64,000 nucleotides of DNA from Bacteroidota bacterium (GTDB taxonomy: Bacteria; Bacteroidota; Bacteroidia; Chitinophagales; LD1): NCBI GenBank assembly GCA_947475165.1, contig CANJLD010000016.1, positions 1 through 64,000 of the forward strand. The letters run 5' to 3'. A program made the translations under genes and the position numbers. The notes below the pieces were generated by a model, which was not told the origin of the DNA, ran no database searches, and saw only the letters and a program-made list of their open reading frames with translations. Position 1 is the stretch's first letter; every line of letters starts with the position of its first letter. Shown one piece after another: positions 8,728-17,855 of this stretch.

Positions 8728-10026
8728 ATGGCTGAAGCGACAACATTAAAAGCGAAGAATGAACAGGGCTATTGGGCTTTTGTAAATAAGCAATTCCGTA
8801 AAAAGAAGACGGCTGTTATTTCGCTTTATGTGGTGATGGTTCTTGCATTTGTTGCGTTGTTCGCACCGTTTCTTGCCAATGAAAAACCGCTTATTTGTAA
8901 ATATAAAGGCGAAACATATTTCCCAGTGCTGAAAGAACTGGCTGTGGGTTTTGGTATTGGAGAGTTTCAACCGCAGTTTCAGAATGTGAACTGGAAAAAT
9001 TTGCAATACGAAATGGCGGTGTTCCCACCGGTGCCGTATTTGCCTATGAACCAGGACGACAATAACATTCATTCTAAAGGCCCTTTCGATGAGCAGAACG
9101 TTCCTTCTAAGCGATGGAAACACTGGTTTGGAACTGATGAATTAGGAAGAGATGTTTTGGCAGGTATGATTCACGGAACTAAAATCGCCATGACCGTTGG
9201 AATTGTTTCCATGCTTATTGCTTCTGTGATTGGAATTTTGCTTGGCTCGCTCGCAGGTTTTTATGGCGATGAAAATTTTCAGGTGTCGCGAGTTCGGCTT
9301 TGGGGAAATTTGCTGTTTTTGTTTTTTGGATTTTTCTATGCTTTTGGTGCGCGCTCGTATGATATTACTGATGCGCTGGGCAGAGGATTGGGCGAAGGAT
9401 TTGTTCAACTCGGAATCAGCGTTCTAATTTTTACAACGGTGGTGGTTGCGGGAAATGTTTTAGTAATGCTGCTGAAAAAAATTCCATTCCTCGGAAAGCA
9501 AATTGCCGTTCCTTTCGATTTAATTATCATGCGCGTAATTGAAGTGCTGAATTCTATTCCTACGTTGTTTTTAATTCTACTTATTATTTCTATTGTGCGT
9601 AAGCCGAACTTGTATGTCATTATGGGCATTATCGGCTTAACCGGTTGGACAGGAATTGCTCGTTTCATTCGCGCTGAATTATTGAAGGTTCGTAATCTCG
9701 AATACATCGAAGCAGCGAATTCGCTTGGATATTCTAACGCGCATATTCTTTTCAAGCACGCTATTCCAAACGCTCTTTCACCGGTACTTATTTCTATTGC
9801 ATTCGGAATTGCAGGCGCAATTCTTACCGAATCTACTTTGTCTTTCCTCGGTCTCGGTCCTGCTGATACTGTTACATGGGGGCAACTTCTTTCTTACGCG
9901 CGTCAAATTCCGCAAGCGTGGTGGTTGGCAATTTTCCCGGGCTTCGCCATCTTTATTACGGTTACCACTTTCAACTTAATTGGCGATGGTTTGACTGATG
10001 CCATGGATCCGCGGTTGAAGCAATAA
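8728..10026 (+). CDS. ABC transporter permease, DppC-like, enlarged
   Basis: A 432-residue partner permease. It has the N-terminal FRKKKTAVISLYVVMVLAF segment of DppC/OppC, the HWFGTDELGRDVLAGMIHG motif at about residue 132, the EAA loop IEAANSLGYSNAHILFKHAIPNALSP, and the terminal DGLTDAMDPRLKQ. About 90 extra residues with two probable membrane spans (LLFLFFGFFYAFGA and VQLGISVLIFTTVVVAGNVL) are inserted after AGFYGDE, so it exceeds the usual length of about 300. It is translated right after the DppB-like gene. No ATP-binding subunit follows; the motor proteins must be encoded elsewhere. Confidence 0.92.
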   Translation: MAEATTLKAKNEQGYWAFVNKQFRKKKTAVISLYVVMVLAFVALFAPFLANEKPLICKYKGETYFPVLKELAVGFGIGEFQPQFQNVNWKNLQYEMAVFPPVPYLPMNQDDNNIHSKGPFDEQNVPSKRWKHWFGTDELGRDVLAGMIHGTKIAMTVGIVSMLIASVIGILLGSLAGFYGDENFQVSRVRLWGNLLFLFFGFFYAFGARSYDITDALGRGLGEGFVQLGISVLIFTTVVVAGNVLVMLLKKIPFLGKQIAVPFDLIIMRVIEVLNSIPTLFLILLIISIVRKPNLYVIMGIIGLTGWTGIARFIRAELLKVRNLEYIEAANSLGYSNAHILFKHAIPNALSPVLISIAFGIAGAILTESTLSFLGLGPADTVTWGQLLSYARQIPQAWWLAIFPGFAIFITVTTFNLIGDGLTDAMDPRLKQ

Positions 10027-10098
10027 TCCCCTAAATCCCCCTAAAGGGGACTTAACAGCCGACTGCTATTTGCCAACCTATTTCTTAGTTTTGAGCGA

Positions 10099-11538
10099 AT
10101 GAAATTTCTCTGTCATCTTCTTTTCTCTCTCGTTACACTTTCTGTCAATGCACAGTTTGTAGAAGTTTCAAATCCATCTAAGCTGCCTGCTAAATCGGGC
10201 AAGTTTAAAGTAGTAGGCAAAAATAACGATGGCATTATTGTTCGCTTGTATGGAGTAGAAGATGTGATAAACGTGTATGGAGATGAACTGAAGTTGGAAA
10301 CTACTAAAACCATCAGTTTCAAAAATCAGGATGGACCCTTGCAACATATTATGCTCAACAAAACCGGTGGAGTTATTTTTTATCTGGAGCAGGATAAAAA
10401 GCGTTCCCTGCTTTATGCGCAGCCGGTCGGTTCAAAATTTGTAGAAATAGGTAAGCCTGTATTGATTGATTCAATAGAAGACCGAAAAGATTTAGTGGCT
10501 TCTAATCTGCGCTTTAAGCAATCTATTGACCAGTCATATCTGATGATTTATTATCCGGTGTTCAGCTATACAAAAGTAGAGAGCATAAAATTTTTATGTG
10601 TTGACCATAGCTTGAATGTAATTTACAATAAGACAGTTCCGCTTAACCGCGATGAAAATGAACTTGAAGAATCAAAAGCGTTGACGGATAACAAAGGCAA
10701 TGCTTTTCTAATTCTTAAACCCGAAGCGCACACCGGTGGAACACAATACGATGTGCTGCATTTGGGCACCGGTGGAGAATTCTCCACTTATACTATAACT
10801 ACCGAGAAAGAAATTTTTGGCGAACCGGTTTTTGATATTGATAATAAGAACGGCAATTTGGTAATGACAGCTTTTTTCGATGCAAAGAAAAGCGAAGCTG
10901 AACCGGCTGCTAGTGGATTTTTATATGCCAGCTTCGACCCTGCTAATGGTACTTCGTTAAAAACCAATTACACGTATTTCCCAAAAGAATTTATTGCCGA
11001 ACTCACCGGTCGCGAAAATGTAACCAACCAAAATTTATTCACTTTCAATATCCGAAAGTCGATGCTGCGGAATGATGGCGGTGCACTCATCATTGCCGAA
11101 TCGTTTATTAAAGATTCGAGAGAAATACCGGTGCCGGTAGGAATCCAGCCGGGGTACAACAATTATCGCACCTCCGATATTTTTCAGTTTAACGACATTA
11201 TTGCTTTTTCCATTAACCCCGAAGGTAAAATGGAGTGGAGTTCGGTCATGCGGAAAAAGCAAGCGAGTGAAGATGATAACGGAACATATTCTTCGTTCTT
11301 AATTATGAATGAGAAAGAAAAACTGCGCTTTATTTATCTTGATGATATTTCTACGAGCGGAACTTTGAATGCTTATGTATTAAGCAGTGCAGGAAAATAC
11401 ACCCGCGATATTTTGTTTAATCAAGAGGATAAGGATATTATGTTATTGCCTAAAATGGGTAAACAGGTTTCGCCAAACGAGGTAGTGCTGCCGAGTTATA
11501 AAAATAATGCACTGCGCTTAGTGAAAATCACTTTCTGA
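10099..11538 (+). CDS. Exported protein of unknown function
   Basis: A 479-residue protein with a signal peptide (about residues 1-18, ending NAQ). The rest is beta-rich with repeated blade-like segments such as GGVIFYLEQDKKRSLLYAQPVG, GNAFLILKPEAH and GNLVMTAFFDAKKSEAE. That pattern would suit a beta-propeller, but I recognise no family and see no T9SS sorting tail. It follows the ABC permease gene by 72 bp, with a CCCCTAAATCCCCCTAAAGG intergenic repeat between them, so it is probably a separate transcript. Confidence 0.7.
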   Translation: MKFLCHLLFSLVTLSVNAQFVEVSNPSKLPAKSGKFKVVGKNNDGIIVRLYGVEDVINVYGDELKLETTKTISFKNQDGPLQHIMLNKTGGVIFYLEQDKKRSLLYAQPVGSKFVEIGKPVLIDSIEDRKDLVASNLRFKQSIDQSYLMIYYPVFSYTKVESIKFLCVDHSLNVIYNKTVPLNRDENELEESKALTDNKGNAFLILKPEAHTGGTQYDVLHLGTGGEFSTYTITTEKEIFGEPVFDIDNKNGNLVMTAFFDAKKSEAEPAASGFLYASFDPANGTSLKTNYTYFPKEFIAELTGRENVTNQNLFTFNIRKSMLRNDGGALIIAESFIKDSREIPVPVGIQPGYNNYRTSDIFQFNDIIAFSINPEGKMEWSSVMRKKQASEDDNGTYSSFLIMNEKEKLRFIYLDDISTSGTLNAYVLSSAGKYTRDILFNQEDKDIMLLPKMGKQVSPNEVVLPSYKNNALRLVKITF

Positions 11539-11565
11539 TGAAGCTGAAAAACAAAAGGAATGAAA

Positions 11566-11648
11566 CGTCATTGCGAGCGAAGGCTTCCGTAGCGAAGCAA
11601 TCTTGTTGTGTGATGTTGGGAATTGCTTCGCAAAGCCTCGCAATGACG
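11566..11648. repeat. REP-like palindromic intergenic element
   Basis: CGTCATTGCGAG (11566-11577) and CTCGCAATGACG (11637-11648) are perfect 12-bp inverted arms, with nested CGAAGCAAT/ATTGCTTCG arms inside. The right half recurs at 32419-32445 with two mismatches. This CGTCATTGCGAG family is a widely seen dispersed repeat in bacterial genomes, usually non-coding and able to form a hairpin. Confidence 0.8.
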
Positions 11649-11694
11649 TGGATTAACCAATTACTATTCACAATTCACCAATAACTTTTTTCCC

Positions 11695-12702
11695 TTGCTG
11701 AGTTTCTTCAAATCCAATAATCCCACCGTAGTTGTCTTCTACATTTTCTATCTGGTGTTGTTCAGGGTTTGTTTTTCGTTTATTCCAACAGATACAAGTT
11801 TTGTTTTCGAACATCGTGAGCCTTTGAGTGCTTTGCTTTTTAGTTTTCTCAAAAATTTCTCAGCCAACTATCAAATCATCAGCTTAGTGCTTGCTGGTAT
11901 TTTGTGTTTTGTGCAGGCCTTGCTCATCAATAACATTGTAAACGAGAATAAAATCCTGGCGAAGAAAAATTATTTAGCGGGAGCCTTGTTTATTCTATTT
12001 GCTTCTTTCTTTAAAGAAAGCCTGTTGCTTACTCCGGCTTCCATTGCTCTTGCATTTTTAATTCTTTGCTCAGCGCGCATTTTTTCGCTTATCAGAAAAG
12101 AGAAATCGTATGGCGATGTTTTTGATGTGGGATTTTTGATTGCACTTGCAACTTTATTTTATTTCCCGGCCGTGTTGTTTGTTTTATTTGCATACATCGG
12201 TTTAGCAACGGTGCGTCCTTTCAATTATAGGGAGTGGACGATTATCTTGCTCGGATTTTTATCTCCGCTTTTAGTGGTATTTACTTTCTATTACTGGAAC
12301 GATAAAGCAGCAGAATTATTAACTGATGTAACAAACGCACACATCAGCGGCTGGTTAGTAAGAAACACTTTTGAACTAACCGACAAAATCGTTCTTGCCG
12401 GCATGGCGATTTGCACTTTAGTTTGCTTAACGCTTCTACCGGCATCGCTTTATTCATCGCTAATTCAGGTGCGTAAATTTGCCAATACGCTTGTTGTGTT
12501 TATCGTATTGGTTTTTGTTTCTGGTTCGCTTCAGCAAACCATTCACCTAAGTCACCTTGTTTTATTGGCGTTGCCATTGGGTATAATTGCCGCTATGGTG
12601 CTGATGCAGATAAAAAGAAAACTGGTGTCGGAAGTCATCCACTTAATTTTAATTTTGCTTGTGTTAGCAGGACAGATTCTTTTGTTGTTCAATATTTTTT
12701 AA
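11695..12702 (+). CDS. Multi-pass membrane protein (DUF6427-like)
   Basis: A 335-residue integral membrane protein with about nine to ten hydrophobic segments. The start [23 protein letters not shown] is characteristic, as far as I recall, of a Bacteroidota-restricted family annotated DUF6427; its role is unknown. The start codon is TTG: no nearby ATG would keep the conserved FFKSNNP start. It precedes purQ by 50 bp on the same strand. Some genomes misname such proteins as carotenoid cleavage enzymes, for which I see no catalytic histidines. Confidence 0.75.
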   Translation: MLSFFKSNNPTVVVFYIFYLVLFRVCFSFIPTDTSFVFEHREPLSALLFSFLKNFSANYQIISLVLAGILCFVQALLINNIVNENKILAKKNYLAGALFILFASFFKESLLLTPASIALAFLILCSARIFSLIRKEKSYGDVFDVGFLIALATLFYFPAVLFVLFAYIGLATVRPFNYREWTIILLGFLSPLLVVFTFYYWNDKAAELLTDVTNAHISGWLVRNTFELTDKIVLAGMAICTLVCLTLLPASLYSSLIQVRKFANTLVVFIVLVFVSGSLQQTIHLSHLVLLALPLGIIAAMVLMQIKRKLVSEVIHLILILLVLAGQILLLFNIF

Positions 12703-12752
12703 TTGTATTTATTCCCGAATCCTATCATCTTATAAATCCTAAAAATCCCATT

Positions 12753-13475
12753 ATGAAGTTTGGCATTGTAGTTTTTCCGGGTTCTAATTGCGACAGAGAT
12801 ATGTATCATGTAGTAAAAGAAGTAATGGGCTGCGAAGCGCGTTACGTGTGGCATAAAGAAACCGACCTGAATGATTTTACTACAGATGACTGCATTATTC
12901 TGCCTGGTGGATTTAGTTATGGGGATTATCTACGCACCGGTGCCATTGCGCGTTTCTCTCCAATTATGGAAGCCGTAATTCAATTCGCCAATAATGGCGG
13001 AAAAGTTTTAGGTGTGTGCAACGGTTTTCAGATTTTATGTGAAAGCCATTTACTGCAAGGTGCCTTGCTTCGCAACGAAAGCATGAAGTATGAGTGCAAA
13101 AATATTTACCTAAAACCGCAAACAGCTAAGACCCTTATTACTTGCAAAATTGACGATGAAGCGGTGCTGAAAATTCCTATTGCGCATGGCGATGGAAGAT
13201 ACTACTGCGATAAGGAAACTTTAAAATCGCTTTACGATAACGACCAGGTTCTTTTCAAGTATTGCGATGCGGATGGTGAAATTACCGATGAAGCAAATCC
13301 GAATGGCTCATTGGATAATATTGCAGGAATCTGCAACGCGCAGAAAAATGTTTTCGGTATGATGCCTCACCCGGAGCGCGCTTCTGAAAAAGCATTGTTT
13401 AATACCGATGGAAAAATTCTGTTTGAATCGCTGGTGAGCAAAGTGTTGGAGATGACAGTGCTTTATTCCAACTAA
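12753..13475 (+). CDS. purQ: Phosphoribosylformylglycinamidine synthase subunit I
   Basis: A 240-residue class I glutamine amidotransferase that supplies ammonia to PurL in the fourth step of purine synthesis, converting FGAR to FGAM. The triad is visible: nucleophile Cys89 in GVCNGFQIL, and His206 with Glu208 in [10 protein letters not shown]. The N-terminus [15 protein letters not shown] and the [12 protein letters not shown] motif are diagnostic. The separate small subunit implies a separate PurL/PurS elsewhere. Other purine genes in the window (purN, purF) are far away, so they are not clustered. A terminator follows. Confidence 0.96.
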   Translation: MKFGIVVFPGSNCDRDMYHVVKEVMGCEARYVWHKETDLNDFTTDDCIILPGGFSYGDYLRTGAIARFSPIMEAVIQFANNGGKVLGVCNGFQILCESHLLQGALLRNESMKYECKNIYLKPQTAKTLITCKIDDEAVLKIPIAHGDGRYYCDKETLKSLYDNDQVLFKYCDADGEITDEANPNGSLDNIAGICNAQKNVFGMMPHPERASEKALFNTDGKILFESLVSKVLEMTVLYSN

Positions 13476-13493
13476 AAGTAAGAGATACCGAAT

Positions 13494-13525
13494 AAAAACC
13501 TCAACTTACTTGGTTGAGGTTTTTT
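13494..13525 (+). terminator. Rho-independent terminator after purQ
   Basis: AAAAACCTCAAC pairs with GTTGAGGTTTTT around a 7-nt loop, followed by a T-rich run. It lies 18 bp after the purQ stop and just before the DinB gene start. Confidence 0.88.
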
Positions 13526-13536
13526 ATTTTTAGAGA

Positions 13537-14019
13537 ATGACAATACAGGAACGCAACGCTCTCATTGAATCTTACGGCAACGCTTACAATCTTTTAGTTG
13601 AAGCACTGAAACAGTTCCCTAAAAAAATGTGGCAATGGAAACCCGCTCCTGAAAAATGGAGCATTCATGAAGTAATCATTCACATTACTGATAGCGAAGC
13701 AAACTCATTTGTGCGTTGCAGAAGATTTGTTGCAGAGCCGGGAAGCGGTGTTTACGGCTATGACGAAAATAAATGGGCGAAGAACCTTGATTACCATTCT
13801 CAAAATATTGAAGAATCGGTGGAGCTTTTCAAACAGCTCCGCAAAGCATCTTACGATTTAATAAAAACTGTAAACGAAAAAATGTGGCAGACAGCAACTG
13901 TTCAACATTCCGAAAACGGAGTAATGAAATTTGAGCAGTGGCTAAAGGTGTATGAAGAACATATACCGGTTCACATTCGTCAGATGCAGCGAAATTTTGA
14001 GGCGTGGAAGAATAGTTAA
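13537..14019 (+). CDS. DinB-family protein
   Basis: A 160-residue four-helix-bundle protein of the DinB/YfiT superfamily, whose members often bind a metal through three histidines and act as thiol-dependent transferases or have no known role. Matching features are FPKKMWQWKPAPEKWSIHEV, the first His segment VIIHITDSE at about 49-55, and the C-terminal EEHIPVHIRQMQRNFEAWK carrying the other two histidines. Length is normal. It follows the purQ terminator and is probably monocistronic. The substrate is unknown. Confidence 0.88.
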   Translation: MTIQERNALIESYGNAYNLLVEALKQFPKKMWQWKPAPEKWSIHEVIIHITDSEANSFVRCRRFVAEPGSGVYGYDENKWAKNLDYHSQNIEESVELFKQLRKASYDLIKTVNEKMWQTATVQHSENGVMKFEQWLKVYEEHIPVHIRQMQRNFEAWKNS

Positions 14020-14087
14020 CGCCCGTTAACGCACTTTCTGTTTGAAAGGTTATTCTTCTATTTTCGTCTGTATATAAAATTGTTTAT

Positions 14088-16139
14088 ATGAAGAAAGTTT
14101 TTGCTCCGCTTCTCTTTTTTGTTTTTCTACTCTCGTTTGTTGCATCTGCACAAATTCTTAATCCCGTAAAATGGGTATGGAAAGCAGAGCAGGTGGGTAA
14201 AGGAGAATACAAACTCATTTTTACTGCAAAGATTGATGCGAAGTGGCATACCTACTCACAATACATTGGCGAAGGTGGTCCTGTAAAAACATCTTTCACT
14301 TTCGAGAAAAATTCTGCTGTTGAGTTAATTGGAAAAACTACCGAGCGAGGAGGCAAAGTGCATGATGAACATGACCTGGTGTTTGATATGCAGTTGAAAT
14401 ATTTTGAAGAGGCATTGATTTGTGAGCAGAAAGTGAAAGTAAAAGGCGATACCAAACTGAAAGGTGTTTTAGAATTTATGGCGTGTGACGACCACCAGTG
14501 TCTTCCTCCCGATGCGTTAGATTTTGAATTTGATTTGAAGCAAGCTGGTAAGGGAATAAAAATTGAATGGGATAGTTCTCGTTCACAAATAAACTCAACA
14601 CCTGAAAAATTGAAATTTGATTCAGCTGTGCAGGCAGTCATTCAACAGGAGATAAAAAATGATTCGTTACAAACTGCGGCTGTTTCGGCTGGCAATAAAT
14701 ATGGAGAGCCGCAGTCAAACTGCGGAACAAGCGGCAAAACAGAAGATAAAAGTCTGTTCGCCATCATTGTTCTCGGTTTTTTGGGAGGATTAGTTGCGCT
14801 TATAACCCCATGTGTTTTTCCAATGATTCCGCTCACAGTTTCATTTTTTACCAAACGTAGCGAAAGCAAGACCAAAGGAAAGTTCGAGGCATTCTTTTAT
14901 GCCTTTAGCATAGTGTTTATTTATTTTCTGCTCGCAGTGCCGTTTCTCCTTTTCGATATTTCACCCGACACACTGAACGAAATCTCCACCGGAGCTCCGC
15001 TCAATGTTTTCTTCTTCGCCATCTTCGTCATTTTCGCATTTTCATTTTTCGGCTTTTACGAAATTCAACTACCAAGTTTTATTGCTAACAAAGCTGACTC
15101 GGCTTCGAATGTGGGTGGTTTGGTCGGAATATTTTTCATGGCGCTTACGCTGGCAATTGTTTCGTTCTCCTGCACCGGACCTATTATCGGTTCGCTTTTA
15201 GTTGGTGCGCTCAGTTCCTCAAGCGGCAAATTAAATTTGGTAGCTGGCATGACATCTTTCGGTTTTGCACTCGCACTTCCTTTTGGTTTGTTCGCTTTGT
15301 TTCCAGGCATGATGAAATCTCTTCCTAAATCAGGAGGTTGGTTGAATTCAGTAAAAGTGGTGCTCGGCTTTGTTGAGTTAATTTTCGCTATCAAATTTTT
15401 ATCGAATGCCGATTTAGTGGCTCACTGGGGAATTTTGAAACGGGAAGTTTTCCTTGGCTTGTGGGTGCTTTGTGGTGTAGGGTTGTTCGCTTACTTAATT
15501 GGCAAATTAAAGTTCCCACACGATTCGCCTTTGCAGAAACTGGCACCACTGAGAATTTTTTCGGCATTGCTCGCTATTTTATTTACGGTTTACACTGCTT
15601 ACGGAATTCCGGGAAACGACCTGCATTTTTTCAGCGGCTTTCCACCACCTAAATTTTACTCGATACTAAAAATTAAATCTGCCATTGAACCGATTAAAAA
15701 TGATTACGAAACTGCCCTTGCTAAAGCAAAAGCAGAAGGCAAACCATTGATGATTGACTTTACGGGACTTGCTTGTGTAAACTGCCGAAAAATGGAAGAA
15801 AATGTTTGGCCTGATTTAGAAGTAGTAAAACGTTTATCAGAAAAGTATGTGATTGTTTCACTTTTCGTAGATGATAAAGAAAAATTGCCTGATTCACTTC
15901 AATATGTTTCTAATTTTTCAGGCAAGAAGATTAAGACAATTGGCAATAAATTCAGTGAAATGCAGGCAAAATATTTTGGCGCGAATACACAACCATATTA
16001 TGTCTTGATTTCGCCCGATGAAAAATTGTTGACCAATCCACGTGGTTACACGCCTGATGTGCAGGATTATGTTTCCTTTCTTGACTGCGGATTAAGTGCT
16101 TATGAAGAAACGGTAAAGCAAACTTCGCTGTTGCGCTAA
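14088..16139 (+). CDS. DsbD-like thiol:disulfide interchange protein
   Basis: A 683-residue protein that moves electrons from cytoplasmic thioredoxin across the inner membrane to periplasmic thiol proteins. It has a signal peptide (about 1-21), an N-terminal periplasmic domain with CDDHQCLPP at about 145, an eight-helix CcdA/DsbD-type core (about 220-525) with the two transmembrane cysteines Cys242 (ITPCVFPMIP) and Cys362 (FSCTGPIIG), and a C-terminal thioredoxin-like domain with CVNC (Cys563/Cys566). The domain order matches E. coli DsbD. Bacteroidota homologues of this length are common. Confidence 0.93.
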   Translation: MKKVFAPLLFFVFLLSFVASAQILNPVKWVWKAEQVGKGEYKLIFTAKIDAKWHTYSQYIGEGGPVKTSFTFEKNSAVELIGKTTERGGKVHDEHDLVFDMQLKYFEEALICEQKVKVKGDTKLKGVLEFMACDDHQCLPPDALDFEFDLKQAGKGIKIEWDSSRSQINSTPEKLKFDSAVQAVIQQEIKNDSLQTAAVSAGNKYGEPQSNCGTSGKTEDKSLFAIIVLGFLGGLVALITPCVFPMIPLTVSFFTKRSESKTKGKFEAFFYAFSIVFIYFLLAVPFLLFDISPDTLNEISTGAPLNVFFFAIFVIFAFSFFGFYEIQLPSFIANKADSASNVGGLVGIFFMALTLAIVSFSCTGPIIGSLLVGALSSSSGKLNLVAGMTSFGFALALPFGLFALFPGMMKSLPKSGGWLNSVKVVLGFVELIFAIKFLSNADLVAHWGILKREVFLGLWVLCGVGLFAYLIGKLKFPHDSPLQKLAPLRIFSALLAILFTVYTAYGIPGNDLHFFSGFPPPKFYSILKIKSAIEPIKNDYETALAKAKAEGKPLMIDFTGLACVNCRKMEENVWPDLEVVKRLSEKYVIVSLFVDDKEKLPDSLQYVSNFSGKKIKTIGNKFSEMQAKYFGANTQPYYVLISPDEKLLTNPRGYTPDVQDYVSFLDCGLSAYEETVKQTSLLR

Positions 16140-16259
16140 AATGGCAATGGAATTGTAATTCAGCATTTGCGCTAATGCTGCCAACTTATTTTAGGGCGAG
16201 ACACCTCTTCCAAATTTCAAAAATCAATTTACCTTGCTCGCAGAAACACTGGAGCAACT

Positions 16260-17852
16260 ATGTCTGTATTTCAATCAAAAATAAATCGCAACTCCGATAG
16301 CTATCAGCGCAACCTTGCACTGATGAAAGAAAAAATTACGGAGCTTGAAGCCAAACAACAGGAAGCACTATTTCAGGGAGAGGACAAATATCTAACGCGC
16401 ACAAAAAAAGCAGGTCGTCTCTTAGCACGCGAAAGAATTGAAATGCTATTAGATGCAGATTCGCCTTTTATGGAGTTATGTCCCTTTGCCGGTTGGGGTA
16501 CCGATGGTTTCGGCACCGGTGGCACTGTAGTAGCTGGTATGGGTTTTGTAAGCGGGCGACTGTGTATGCTCAACTCAAATGTGGGTACTATTAAAGGAGG
16601 TGCAATTGATTATGCTACACTTCAAAAAGGTTTACGCATTGGCGAAATTGCTACCGAAAATCATTTGCCCATGATCAATATGGTAGAAAGCGCAGGAGCA
16701 AACCTTCCTGACCAAGCGAAAATTTTTAATTACGGTGGAGCAAATTTTCGCGGAATTACACAGCGCAGCAAACTCGGCATTCCCACTATTAGTATAGTAT
16801 TCGGTAGCAGCACAGCCGGTGGTGCTTATATACCGGGCATGAGCGACTATGTTATTATGGTGAAGAACGAAGCCAAAGTTTTCTTAGCCGGTCCGCCACT
16901 TGTAAAAATGGCAACCAACGAAGTTACCGATGAAGAAAGTTTAGGCGGAGCCAAAATGCACAGCACCGTTTCGGGCGTTTCCGATTACATGGCAGAAGAT
17001 GAATTGGACGGAATTCGAATTGCAAGAGAAATTATTTCGTATTTAAAATCAGAAACACGAAACACAAAATCAGAAATAGCCGAACCAAAGTTTGAGAAAG
17101 AAGAAATTCTTGGTGTAGTTTCTGCCGATGTCCGTATTCCTTTCGACCAGCGCGAACTTATTGCACGCATAGTTGACGGCTCTGAATTTTCTGAATTCAA
17201 ACCTGCTTACGGTAGCACACTCATAACCGGTTACGCAAAAATCAACGGCTATCAAATTGGAATAATCGCCAACAACGGAGTTTTGTTTTCAGAAGCTGCG
17301 AATAAGGGAGCACATTTTATTCAGCTTTGCAATCAGAATAACACACCGCTTTTGTTTCTGCAAAATATCACCGGTTTCATGGTTGGCAAAAAGTATGAAG
17401 AAGAAGGAATAATAAAACACGGAGCCAAACTGATTAACGCGGTAAGTAATTCTACCGTTCCTGCAATTACCATCATAACCGGTGCAAGTTATGGTGCCGG
17501 TAACTATGCTATGTGTGGCCGCGCTTACAAACCGCGTTTTCTTTTCACCTATCCGCAATCAAAAATTGCAGTAATGGGTCCCGATCAGTTAGCCGGTGTA
17601 ATGCAAACCATAGGCAGACAAGCCGCAGAGAAATCAGGAATTACTTACGATGAAGAGCAAGGAAAAGCAATGGCGGGCTACATGGTAAAAGAAGCAGAGA
17701 AGCAAAGTAATGCATGGTATGCGAGTGGACAGGTTTGGGATGACGGAGTAATTGACCCGCGCGAAACCAGGAATTATTTGAAATTCTGTTTAGAGGCAAT
17801 TCATCAAACAGAATTTGAAGGCGCTAAAGGATTTGGAGTTTTTAGAATGTAA
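16260..17852 (+). CDS. Acyl-CoA carboxylase, beta (carboxyltransferase) subunit
   Basis: A 530-residue carboxyltransferase that moves carboxyl from biotin to an acyl-CoA. The N-terminal crotonase-like half has GRLLARERIEMLLD, the oxyanion motif GGAIDY and FGSSTAGGAYIPGMSDY; the C-terminal half has the NNGVLFSEAANKGAHFI and GASYGAGNYAMCGRAY motifs. The sequence is nearer methylcrotonyl/geranyl-CoA carboxylases than acetyl-CoA carboxylase AccD. It begins a six-gene operon and the alpha subunit starts 3 bp downstream, which supports a two-subunit enzyme. Exact substrate is not decidable; leucine-derived 3-methylcrotonyl-CoA is the leading guess. Confidence 0.94.
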   Translation: MSVFQSKINRNSDSYQRNLALMKEKITELEAKQQEALFQGEDKYLTRTKKAGRLLARERIEMLLDADSPFMELCPFAGWGTDGFGTGGTVVAGMGFVSGRLCMLNSNVGTIKGGAIDYATLQKGLRIGEIATENHLPMINMVESAGANLPDQAKIFNYGGANFRGITQRSKLGIPTISIVFGSSTAGGAYIPGMSDYVIMVKNEAKVFLAGPPLVKMATNEVTDEESLGGAKMHSTVSGVSDYMAEDELDGIRIAREIISYLKSETRNTKSEIAEPKFEKEEILGVVSADVRIPFDQRELIARIVDGSEFSEFKPAYGSTLITGYAKINGYQIGIIANNGVLFSEAANKGAHFIQLCNQNNTPLLFLQNITGFMVGKKYEEEGIIKHGAKLINAVSNSTVPAITIITGASYGAGNYAMCGRAYKPRFLFTYPQSKIAVMGPDQLAGVMQTIGRQAAEKSGITYDEEQGKAMAGYMVKEAEKQSNAWYASGQVWDDGVIDPRETRNYLKFCLEAIHQTEFEGAKGFGVFRM

Positions 17853-17855
17853 GCT

